Shown here piece after piece: positions 14,947-28,400 of a stretch of 64,000 nucleotides of DNA. This DNA is from Sinotaia quadrata (lineage: Eukaryota > Mollusca > Gastropoda > Architaenioglossa > Viviparidae), in contig CM054184.1 in the NCBI GenBank assembly GCA_028829895.1, positions 52,101,201 to 52,165,200 of the forward strand, read 5' to 3'. The stretch's first letter is position 1. Every line of letters starts with the position of its first letter. The notes beneath the pieces were generated by a model, which did not search any database, was not told the DNA's origin, and was given only the letters and a program-made list of their open reading frames with translations. A program made the translations under genes and the position numbers.

Positions 14947-17900
14947 GTAAGATAGATAGATAGATAGACTTAATGTAAAAGACGTATCAGTGATAGATGA
15001 ATACAATTTATGTCAATCACATAATAGACATTTCAGTAATAAGTAAAACATTTTTTTTTATATATGCATAAAATAACTCGCATATCTGTGATATACGAGA
15101 AATGCCAGAAGGAGTTTACTGAACACACGAAATATTTAATTGTACGAGACACGCTAAGCTCTGAGGCAAACTAAATATTTTCTTGTACGAGTCAAGCTAA
15201 ATATTTTTATTGTACGAGACACGCTAAGCTCTGAGGCAAACTAAATATTTTCTTGTACGAGTCAAGCTAAATATTTTTATTGTACGAGTCGCAATCTATA
15301 AATTGTACGAGACACACTAAATATTTAATTGTACGAGACAAATTAATAATTTCATTGAACTTAATATTTTATTGTACGTTTCGGGCTAAATATTTGTTTT
15401 ATACGAGACGCAAGAAATATTTAACTGTACAAGATTTCTTAGACAAGCTGAGTATTTATTTGTACGAGACAAGTTATGTATTTATTTGTACGAGACAAGC
15501 TAAGTATTTATTTGTACGAGACAATATATATAATTATTTGTACAAGACAAGCTATATATTTATTTGTACTCGACAAGTTATGTATTTATTTGTACGAGAC
15601 AAGCTAAGTATTTATTTGTACGAGACAAACTATGTATTTATTTGTACGAGACAAGCTAAGTATTTATTTGTACGAGACAAGCTATATATTTATTTGTACG
15701 AGACAAGCTAAGTATTTATTTGTACGAGACAAGCTATACATTTATTTGTACGAGACAAGTTATGTATTTATTTGTACGAGACAAGCTATATATTTATTTG
15801 TACGAGACAAGTTATGTATTTATTTGTACGAGACAAGCTAAGTATTTATTTGTACGAGACAAGCTATGTATTTATTTGTACGAGACAACCTATGTATTTA
15901 TTTGTACGAGACAAGCTATGTATTTATTTGCACAAGACATTAAGTATTTTATTGTTCAAAACACACTAAATATTTGACTACACAATAAATACTTACTTGC
16001 AAGAAATACACAAATGCCAGCCAGTATTTTAATCGCATGAAACACATTTTCTGTTTGAGACACTTGAAACCGATTAATTATTAGAAGGGATGTTAAAGGG
16101 AAACAAACATACATTGTAAGCAATCCGTATGCCAGTGGTGATAGCGATTGCCTCCCCTGCGTATGCTTGTCCGTCCACTACAACCTAATGCAAATAATAA
16201 TTGTAATGAATAATACATTCAAAATAGTGAATATAATCAGTAAAATCAATACAGGAATAAAATCAGTACAGTCTGTCAAAATACTAGTACTTTTGATTTT
16301 CGCTCTACATTAAAGACATTAACTTTTACATTTCCAACATAATATTATAATTATTTTTTTGTAATTTTGCTAACTGGTTTTATGAATTTGCTGTCCGTTG
16401 TATTTGGGGGTTTCCTTGTATGTTTGAGTTGCTCTCTGTGTTCTCTTTATCTGGAATTGTTTTGGTTGCTTTTGTCGCCGCTGTACTCTGAGGTGGCTTT
16501 GTAACAATGAATTATATAAAATATTAATAATTAGTTATAATACATCTACAAGTGCCGATGCAGAGTATGGGTCACTAGTTATATATGTATATACGCCGAT
16601 ATACTAGTACGCCGCCAAGTTGGCTCACGGCCCCCACTCAGTTATAGCTGAGAATCGATGCTAATGAATAGATGTATGACAATTATGGAACAGAGAACAA
16701 GACGTAATCATTAGATTATCACTTCAGATTACGATAACAAACGTTAGAAATTACGTTTACTAACAAATACGCGAGATTAAAGAATAATAACAAGAATTTT
16801 AATAAAAACAAAAGTTAACAAGATTTAGAAAAATAAGTAATATATCTTATGTCCTAAGTTCATCTTAATAACATAGAGCAAGTTCAAACCATACTGTAGT
16901 CACGTTCTTGATCACATCTTATCTGATGTGCTGGAGTGATGTACACACGCTGTAGTCATAACTTATCTGATGTGCTGGAGTGATGTACACACGCTGTAGT
17001 CACAACTTATCTGATGTGCTGGAGTGATGTACACACGCTGTAGTCACAACTTATCTGATGTGCTGGAGTGATGTACACACGCTGGTAGACTCTCAATAGG
17101 ATATGGCATCACATCAGGAACAGATTCCAAAGCCCAAGTTGAAATCAAAGATCAAGATGAAATCAAAATGAAAAACCAAAACCAAAATTTAAAAAAACCC
17201 AGAACCACAAACCCTGAAACACAAGCAATTGCAAAGTCTAAGTGTCCAGTCAATTGCTCTATTAATAAATACTAAGTTTGGCATAGGCCTCTGAAAGAAA
17301 GAAATATTAAATGTTCAAAATAAAACATAGCATATAACATCATAATAAAACCTAACTATTCACACAATACAAAGACGTTTTACCTTCTCCAGCCATGGTT
17401 TACTGCTCCTTGTACAACCCAAATAGGGAGGGACCCCGTCTCGAACGACGCTCAAAAGACATTGAAAAAAGAGTAACAGGTAAAATTCGCTCTCACTTTT
17501 ATCTCCCCTTTGAAATCACACCTGTGTCTGCTAGACACACCTTCGATTCGCCCAATTACCTAGCTAAGGCTATTATGACTTTCTAACAACTTCCGACCAT
17601 CTCTACCGGTCCGGTAAAAACGCTTCCCATTGTATACCCGAAAACACACACACACACACACACGCGCGCGCGCGCATTAATCCCTTGCCACGTTTACTGG
17701 CCATGGTCGCGCAAAATTTAAACAACAAACACTTGCTCATCTAATTGACACAAATACCCAACACCGGTCAGTAAATCTGCCACCTTGCACGACTCACTCG
17801 GTCAGGACGTCACTTCCGGAACAAGCATGATGTAATGCACACGTAATTCAAATTACAAACAGCGTTCAATTTAAATTGCACGTCATGAAAATTTATATAA

Positions 17901-20900
17901 AATATTTGAGAAAATTCCCCATCTTATGACAGCTTTTCTCTTTTTTGCTGTTTTATTTGGTATATGTCGTTAAGTGATTTAACAGTATAATTATGAGTAC
18001 ATACAGAAAGATCTTCCTCAAATTGTATTATATTCTGAACTCTGTTTCTTGTATGACTTGTATACATGGTCACGTACCTTGTTGAACATGTGTTGTATGA
18101 CATGTACGTGGTCCTGTAGTTTGTTGAACATGTGTTGTATGACGTGTATATATGATCCTGTACATAGTTGAACACATGTTGTACATGTTGTGGGTTCGGA
18201 CACACTTTGGACCTAAATAGCAGGGTTTTCAGATTATATTTGTTGGGGGTGTTTTCAAATGCAAAACTAACGCCATTCAAGTTCAAATGAAACTCAAAGC
18301 TATGCAGTGAATCAGGGTACATACAAAGGGGTATAACGCATTATAAATATGTCACTCTAACATACCGTTCTCACTTCGCCGTTGTACGTGACGTAAGGGC
18401 CTTGTGTGACATTGTTGTACAGGTCAACCACGCACTGCCGTACGGCGTTGTAGTTGTTGACTGTGTCGTTAGACCACCACCCTTTTTGCTCTTTCATTTT
18501 CATGCCACCACTGTCCCAGCGACGACCTGTGAGGAAAGACAGAGGCAAAGAGAGACGTTTCCAGTTACTGGAATTTCAAGCTAGTACGTCACGTGTCTAC
18601 AGAATGAGAAAAAGAAAGATAGTTATTGTTACGTGTCAAATTAATATCGTGATTTAAAGTTATTAGACACACATTAGAGTGGGCGAGGTGTGATAACTAA
18701 TGTTACGCGACAAATACAGTACAGTGGTGTTAACCTAGTCCGATATAGTACAGTGGTTTTAACCTAGTCCGATATAGTACAGTGGTTTTAACCTAGTCCG
18801 ATATAGTACAGTGATTTTAACCTAGTCCGATATAGTACAGTGGTTTTAAGAAATATGATAATTAATAACATAACACGGTAAAGAAGAAATATGTTAATTA
18901 ATAACGTAACACGGTACTTAAAGAAGAAATATATCAAATAACATAATACGGTACTTAAAGAAGAAATATATCAAATAACATAATACGGTACTTAAAGAAG
19001 AAATATATCAAATAACATAATACGGTACTTAAAGAAGAAATATATCAAATAACATAACACGGTACTTAAAGAAGAAATATGTTAATTAACAACGTAACAC
19101 GGTACTTAAAGAAGAAATATGTTAATTAACAACGTAACACGGTACTTAAAGAAGAAATAGGTCAGTTAATAACGTAACACGGTACTTAAAGAAGAAATAG
19201 GTCAGTTAATAACGTAACACGATACTTAAAGAAGAAATAGGTCAGTTAATAACGTAACACGGTACTTAAAGAAGAAATAGGTTAGTTAATAACGTAACTC
19301 GGTACTTAAAGAAGAAATAGGTTAGTTAATAACGTAACTCGGTACTTAAAGAAGAAATAGGTCAGTTAATAACGTAGAAGAATGTCGAGCAAAGTTTCTA
19401 AATAAGCTTAACGACTAGATCTCTATTCATATTTGTAACATTATTTTAGCGATTTTTTTTTCAATTTTGCTAAAGTGCCACAAACGTAAGAGATCTGGAA
19501 ATTCTAAGATGAAATGCAGTAACGTAAACTCATGCAAAAACAAAAGACTACAAGAAACAGTCGAGAAAAGACTATAAACTTACGGCTAACACTTGTTACA
19601 TTTTTCAGTTGACTGGTAGCACAACTCACAGTAACCATGAGTCACCAAGACAGTGTGAATCTAGTGAACTACATAAATGTTTGCATGTATACAAACAAAG
19701 GTTAGTGCAGATATACTACATAAATATATACAATGGTTAGTGCTGGTGTACTACATAAATATATACAATGGTTAGTGCTGGTGTACTACATAAATATATA
19801 CAAATGTTAGTGCTGGTGTACTACATAAATATATACAAAGGTTAGTGCTAGTGTACTACATAAATATATACAAAGGTTAGTACTAGAGTACTACATAAAT
19901 ATATTAAAAAATGTTAGTGCTAGTGTAGTGGGAAAATCCCTTTCTAGTACAAATGACTGACTACAGGCCTCAAAAGGACCTCCCCAATGTCCAACAAATG
20001 ATATACACTACAACTGTTAATCACGTATAGTGATATAACACTAATAATGACTGAGTACAATAATAGTGGTGATTGAATAGGCCAGTAGTGGTGACTGAAT
20101 ACACTAGCTATAATGAGTGAATAGTGGGGATTGAATACTCTAATAATGGTGAATGACTACACTATTAGTATTGAATGACCACACTAATAGTGGTGATTGT
20201 CACAGTCTGATAAAAATGTCGTGACTTCTTGACCCACTTGTTTGTTTTTCAAATATTGAGATTTGAAACTCCTTTGTTAAAGTTCTCCCATGATACATCA
20301 GTATCGAGAAGCTTCTAGCAAAGAGATCATGAACGTTATGTAACTCTTAGGCCATTGTCTAGATTCTCGAACCAATCACATACTACGTGACCAGTCACGT
20401 GATGCACTTTATGATTTTTGATAAATATGGTGAGCGTGCCCTGTATTAATCACTCAGAGAACCAGAAGCACCGACGTAGTACTGATACTTCGTGCCGTCG
20501 CTTATTCGTTGAGTCACATAGGACAGCCGACGCGATTGCTGAGATAACACTTCGATTTCTCACTAAGGTACTGAATTTATTTAATTGTATTTTGCATTGT
20601 TGAACATGTATGTAATTTTTGTGCTATGCATTGCTACTGTAGCCTAAGCACGGTTCGTTGATAAATGACTAAAACCTATAAGTTATTGTATATAAATTCA
20701 TTGTAACTCTTTTTCATTGTAACTTTAATTTATATAATTGTAAATTCACTAGAGCCAGGAGCGCTGTGCCCGACATGAATTTCCTTGTGTAATTCGAATT
20801 ATTGCTTGTAATTTTAATGTAAATTGTAAAGCGCTTTGCTTAATTTGAATTGTCCTTTGTATGAACTCTAAAGTTTAACGTTGTAAATATTTAGTAATTC

Positions 20901-23900
20901 ATATGTCATGCTTGTTAAAACGTAACATGCGTGAGATTGTATTTCTAATCTAATTGTAAACGACGCCAGTCGAAATTCTAAACTCGAAGCATTTAAAAGC
21001 TAATCGTGCTTAAGTTGGCGAACTTTAAACGCAGAACGATTATGGAGACGTTCTTGTTTCCAGGTCGGCACCCAGGCTCATGCCTATACCTATGTCTATG
21101 ATTCCTATCTTGGGATCCACACATTGCCAGGTTCCAAACTCTTGGAGATTGAGTTTGATTCCGCTATAGTCCTACTACTATTGTGAGGCATCGCTGACGA
21201 GCAGGTCTGCATGTCTTGTCTACACTTACAGTTCCGTTCAGTGGGTTGACTGAGAGACAGTTTTCCATTGATATGCTGTGTGCGCATTTCTACTGACGGG
21301 CAAGAAGTGAGGTAGACTGGTCTGGACTGGATCAGGAACCTACACGTGGCAACCTTCGCAAGATAAGTTACCGTACCGGTGACAAAAATCATTGGAACAC
21401 TTTTCATGGCATATTCTCGTAACTATTAAGCACCTTACTTATCGAGCTCTTAGAATCAGACTTTCGCGCTCGTATATTGAGTAATTTGTTAATTGTTAAA
21501 GTTATTAAATCTTATTTTAAATTGTTTATTCTTCTTCGTAATACATTTTTATGCATATTAGACCTAATGTTGATTCATGGTTTGGATGGGGGCGAATGAG
21601 CAGAATGACGTAACGAATGCATATTAATTTAGAAGAATTTAACGACTTCAAGCCAGCCTTTGTAGGCAAATTGTCAGTTCGTAAATCTGTAGTCTGCACT
21701 ACAAGACACATTTTTAAGCTAGTCGAATGATAAGTTGGGCAGCCAGTCTGTTTAGGACAGAGAGAAGGAATTAATCTAATCTATTATATTTAAAGTCCTT
21801 AGAAATCCTAGGCAGTGTCTATAAAGAAATACTGGAAAAGTAACAGTGATTGACTAAACAATAGCGGTGATTGAGTACACTAATAGTGGTGATTGACTAA
21901 ACAATAGTGGTGATTGAGTACACTGATAGTGGTGATTGACTAAACAATAGTGGTGATTGAGTACACTAATAGTGGTGATTGACTAAACAATAGTGGTGAT
22001 TGAGTACACTAATAGTGGTGATTGACTAAACAATAGTGGTGATTGAGTACACTGATAGTGGTGATTGACTAAACAATAGTGGTGATTGAGTACACTGATA
22101 GTGGTGATTGACTAAACAATAGTGGTGATTGAGTACACTAATAGTGGTGATTGATTACATAAATGATGGTGACTGAGTACACTAATATTGAAGAGGCTGG
22201 CAAGGGAACCTACCCTTTTCATCCACCAGCTGATGCACAACGCGGCCCACCAGAGAGCCGATGGCGCCAAAGCTGTAGTAGTGTGGCATGTCGTAGGAGT
22301 AGAGCGGGAACTGCAGGATGCCGGCAGGCACAATGATTTCGTCCCAGGACCAGATCACGTCCGGATAGATCTCGTAAGTTTTAAACAACCACTCACTCCG
22401 GTCTTTACCCTCGCGCAGCTCTCGGTTCCACTCTCGTTTCATCTGCTGATTGGCTGACAATAGGTTGCCGAAAAAGTCACTGGCGTTCACAGTCAACTGT
22501 TCAAATAGTTACCACGAAGTCACTGATGTCCATAGGTAATTGTTCAAATAGTTATCACAAAGTCCCTGGTGTCAAAAGTCAACTGTTCAAAAAGTTATCA
22601 CAAAGTCCCTGATGTTTTACGTCGACTGTTCAAATGTTCAAATAGTTACCAAAATCTTCACTGGTGTTAACAGCAATGATAAATGATTCTGTTGTTTAGT
22701 CATTGAAATAATAGCTAGCTGGTCATTGTTGCTTTACCAGCTGTAAGAATGACTGGTCATTGTTGTTTAGTCATTTGTAATTATAAATGGTTCTCGCTGT
22801 TTAGACATTCTAATAATAATCAGCCTTTGTTATTATGCCAGTAGTAATAATAATTGTTCTTTTTTTTTTTTTTTTAGCTAATTGTAATGATAACTGGTCA
22901 TTGTTGTTTAGCTAATTGTAATAACTGGTCATTGTTGTTTAGCTAATTGTAATGATAACTGGTCATTGTTGTTTAACTAATTGTAATGATAACTGGTCAT
23001 TGTTGTTTAGCTAATTGTAATGATAACTGGTCATTGTTGTTTAGCTAATTGTAATGATAACTGGTCATTGTTGTTTAGCTAATTGTAATGACAAATGATT
23101 ATTGTTGTTTAACAATTTTTAATGATAAATAGTTATTGTTGTTTAGCTAATTTTAATAACTAGTTATTGTTGTTTAGCTAATTTTAATAACTAGTTATTG
23201 TTGTTTAGCTAATTTTAATAACTAGTTATTGCTTTTGTGCCAGTTGTAATAATAACTAATCATTGTTGCTTAGTCACTTGAAATAATAACTAGCTGTTGT
23301 TGAATCCCTCGTAATGATAAGTGTTCACTGCTGTTTAGCCATTTTATTTCTTGATCGTTGTTGTTGTTTAGTTGTTTGTAAAGATATTTGACAATTTTAG
23401 ACAGTTATAATCATAAATGGTCATTGTTGTTGACCGAATTATATTTAATAAATAGTCATCATTGCAATATAGGTAAAAGTGGCGAATACTTAAGCTTAAA
23501 GCATTCCGATATTCCTATATTTGTCTACAAATTTCAGTTTTACATTTTTGCTAGTGTCTGACTAGAAGTTCCAGCCTATAAATATTAACTGAAGCTAGAC
23601 TTGTCTAGAAATGTGTCTATAAATATTACCTGAAACTAGACTTGTCTAGACATGTCAGCCTATAAATATTAACTGAAGCTAGACTTGTCTAGACATGTCA
23701 GCCTATAAATATTAACTGAAGCTAGACTTGTCTAGACATGTCAGCCTATAAATATTAACTGAAGCTAGACTTGTCTAGACATGTCAGCCTATAAATATTA
23801 ACTGAAGCTAGACTTGTCTAGACATGTCAGCCTATAAATATTAACTGAAGCTAGACTTGTCTAGACATGTCAGCCTATAAATATTAACTGAAGCTAGACT

Positions 23901-25422
23901 TGTCTAGACATGTCAGCCTATAAATATTAACTGAAGCTAGACTTGTCTAGACATGTCAGTCTATAAATATTAACTGAAGCTAGACTTGTCTAGACATGTC
24001 AGCCTATAAATATTAACTGAAGCTAGACTTGTCTAGACATGTCAGCCTATAAATATTAACTGAAGCTAGACTTGTCTAGACATGTCAGCCTATAAATATT
24101 AACTGAAGCTAGACTTGTCTAGACATGTCAGTCTATAAATATTACCTGAAACTAGACTTGTCTAAAATTTTACTCTAGAAATATTACTAGAGACTAGACG
24201 AATAGAAATTACAGGCTAAAATATTATCAGAAACTAGAGATCTAGAAATTCCAGCTTAGAGACAGCCTTGCAGAACCCAGACTTCTTCAGAATTTCAGTC
24301 AACATTATTTCTGTCTAGACTCGTCTAGAAATTCATGCTCTGTGATATTACCCAAAATTGAATAATCAAGATATTGAAACTTCCTAATATGTAAACAATA
24401 AAATTGTCCCTCACAATTTCACGTGTTATCACACATTAAAACTATTTTATTAAATAGATTGTGATATCACAAATTTATTCCATGATATCACACGTTCAGT
24501 CTATTTTATTGGTTAACTATATGACATAGAGATTCATTTTGTGATGTCACTAATTGAACTGGTGATACTGTAAAGAGAATTTCTTTAACAAAACCCTGAA
24601 TGAAAAGAACAGCTCGCCTTATTAATACGTTTGTGATATCATAAAATCAGAACAGTTTGAATGTATGATATCGTATAAAGAATTTGAGATATAATAAACC
24701 AATCGTCAGAATAGAAGTACTTGTGATTTAATAAAACAAACCATAAGAACAAATGAATTTATAATCTAATAAAATCAACCAATAATTGGACTTGTGGTCT
24801 AATAAAATCAATCAATAGTTGGACTTGTGATCTAACAAAATCAACCAATAGTTGGACTTGTGATCTAATAAAATCAACCAATAGTTGGACTTGTGATCTA
24901 ATAAAATCAATCAATAACTGGGTTATTTCCTAAAATTGCGATAAGTAGAAACCTCACTCATATCGATATCTGTGTTTTATTTTCTTGTAGTCATGGCGAC
25001 AACATTAAAGGTATCGATTTGCAGGTCGCGATGTTTCAAATTCCTGAGACTCGACATGCCAGTTACAAATGGAGTTGTACTCGGACACATCAAGTAATTC
25101 TTGAGCTAACTTTAATGCAAATTAATTGAACCATTCAGTTTTATATCTCATTCTACCTTAAAACTTACGTCAGCAAAAATGGTGTCAAGTTTCCCTTCAT
25201 CTCTCATGAAATCCGGATATCCAATTTTATAGGTGGATCCATACATCTGTTCACAAAGACAAAGGTTTCGTGATTTTGCATAAATCCGTTTATTTTAAGA
25301 GAACATTATATATAAATTGCTCGTTAGGAATTTATAAGCCAATTAAAAGAATTTTTTAAATAAATCATCCCATTAAAACAATTTTGTATATTAATCTGTC
25401 CATGAAGACAGTTATTGTATAT

Positions 25423-25498
<76 letters not shown>

Positions 25499-28400
25499 CA
25501 GACACGCTAAGACAATTTCGTATATAAAACTTGCCACTGAGACAATTGTGAATATAAATCTGCCCATTAAAATAATTTTGTATGTAAAAATGCCCACTAA
25601 TACCATTTCATACATAAATCTTGCCTTTAAGAAAGTTTTATTTATAATTCTGCCAACTAAAAAAAATTGTATATATTTCTGCCCACCAAGACATTATTGT
25701 ATATAATCCGGCTTAATAAAAAGAATTAAATATATGTATATGTTAACAGATAATTTTGTATATAAACCTGCTTATTAAGACAGTCTTGTAGGTGGATCTT
25801 TAAATTTGTTTAAATTTTTCATTTTAGCTAGGGACTGGTCCTAAAAGGCGACTAATTTCTTTGAGTGCGAGATCAGTGGACATTAGCTAGAATGTCTCAG
25901 TGAACTCAAAGGAACGTATGCATATAAAATGTCTGATTTCTCTGAGTGAACTCAAAGGGACATAACTAAGGTATCTGATTTCTCTGAGTGACTCAAAGGG
26001 ACATAACTAAAGTGTCTGATTTCTCTTAGTGACTCAAAGGGACATAAAGTAATATGTTGGATTTCTCCGAGTGGTTTCAAAGGAACATAACTAATGTAGG
26101 GTGTGATTTATGCTCGGTCAAACTGTTCTTCACTTATGGATGCTTACCTTATAGTTCTGCATTTCAAATCTTTAATTAAGGAAATTTTTTCCAGTAACAA
26201 TGCTCTTGCAACGCTGTTTAAGAGCTACTGGATATCTGTGGATATAAGTCTTTGTAAGGACCACTAGATATAAGTGATATATAAGTCTTAGTAAGGACCA
26301 CTAGATATAAGTGATATACAAGTCTTTGTAAGGACCACTAGATATAAGTGATATACAAGTCTTTGTAAGGACCACTAGATATAAGTGAATTACAAGTCTC
26401 TGTAAGGACCACTAGATATAAGTGAATTACAAGTCTCTGTAAGGACCACTAGATATAAGTGATATAAAGTCTTTGTAAGGACCACTAGATATAAGCGAAT
26501 TACAAATCTTTGTAAAGATACCTAGATTTCGATCATATACAAGTCTAGATTGTCTAGGATGTCTAGATTTCAGTGATATGCAACCTTAAGTAAAGATGCT
26601 TACATTTTATTGAAAACCAACATATGTCTAGATTTCAGTGAAATACAAATCCTTATTAAGGACGCTTAGCTTAGAAATATAGGCTCTACTTCAATGTACT
26701 TCAGTGAAACAAAAGTCCAGCTTAATGGAACCTAGATTTCAGTTAAATATTTTCATTAATTAAGGACGCTCGAATTTATTTAAATCTGTCCTATGTAAGG
26801 ACACATAATTTGAATGAAGATTAAAGTCACGTTTAGACAAACACCTTACAGATTAGTTGATGTTTCGTAAGTTTCTGTGGGCGTGGTCAAACACACCTTA
26901 TGTATTGCGTACTGTTTTGTAGCTTCATCCATCCAGACATTGCTCTTTATCATATCTTCTATCGCTCGTTTTATACCGTCCATGATTTCAGTCACCTGAA
27001 AAGTACAATCCATCTGTTGTATAGGGTCAAAATATTTACACGTCTTTCACATCATAAATCCATTTCCACCTGTTATCTAGAATGAAAATACTTAATACTT
27101 AAAGTGTAAGTATTGTTTTCTTAAAACTCTTACCAATGTATTTTAAATTAAACCCTGTTGTTATGGTTCAAGGGCGAATTATGCCTGACCTCATATCCAA
27201 ACTTTTTTTAAGTGTAGTATTAAGCTCTTTTGATGTTTTCATCTTTTGTATCATACATTCCTTTGCACTAGCGATCACAGCCAAATTGTGTAATTGTATG
27301 CGAAATAGTCGGCTAGAATATTTATCGAACAACTGTTGATGTGTCTGAGGGTTTTCTCCGATAACTACTGGTGATAGATAAGTGGGCATCTGACTTACGA
27401 AATTCATGTTATGATCCGTATAAATATTTAAAGACAGAATAGGTAGTCCTAATGACCTTCATACTGAATGTATTGATGTATGGATTCACTATTTTGTTTA
27501 ATTGTTAAATATTAAAGTTTTATATTTTTGTTATCGAAATAACAGAAGTTGACTAATTATTAGTGAGAGGAAGATTGAAAAGGGAGAACTGGGCTGGGGG
27601 CAGAGTAAAGATATGAATGTTTGTATGCATAATTAGTCATTATTAGGATAAATTCCAAATTCACACAGTATTACAAAGATACATCTGTCACTGTAATTAA
27701 TATCTAACCTGAGAGAATTAATTAAGGAGATTGAAAGATGAGTCTGGCAACCAGTCTGTCGTCAGCATAGGTGTAACGTTAAAAATTAACAATCTTTAAA
27801 TCCTCATGCTGAGACAGACAAACACTGATATGTAACACATGTAACCAATTAAAATCCCACAAATCTAATAAACCCCAATTGAAAAATATATGTATCTATT
27901 AAAAAGTTATAAGAAAGCCACTATTTAGGAAGGGTTTTTGATCCACTGCTTAATTAATACATTATGATTAGGAGTCATTTACATTTTTATCATCTCTTTG
28001 GTATTATACATTATTATTAGGAGTCATTTACATTTTTATCATCTCTTTGGTATTATACATTATTATTAGGAGTCATTTACATTTTTATCATCTCTTTGGT
28101 ATTATACATTATTATTAGGAGTCATTTACATTTTATCATCTCTTTGGTATTATACATTATTATTAGGACTCATTTACATTTTTATCATATCTTTGGTATT
28201 ATACATTATTATTAGGAGTCATTTACATTTTATCATCTCTTTGGTATTATACATTATTATCATTACTTCATTTATCTGATCAGTCATAACGTTATGCTAT
28301 TTATTAAATATTTTAAATTTAATTTCTCTTATTTATTTTAGGAATTGCATGCTTATAAGAAAAGCATTATATATATATACATGTAATACAAAATTTCATG

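Noticed and set aside
15280..15977. 143-codon repetitive plus-strand frame
   Set aside because: A 26 bp minisatellite translated in successive frames; overlapping frames give the same peptide.
18366..18380. Alternative GTGAGA donor inside gene A exon 10 after NGE
   Set aside because: Gene B lacks the corresponding GT and uses the site three codons downstream; the downstream GTATGT in A keeps equal length.
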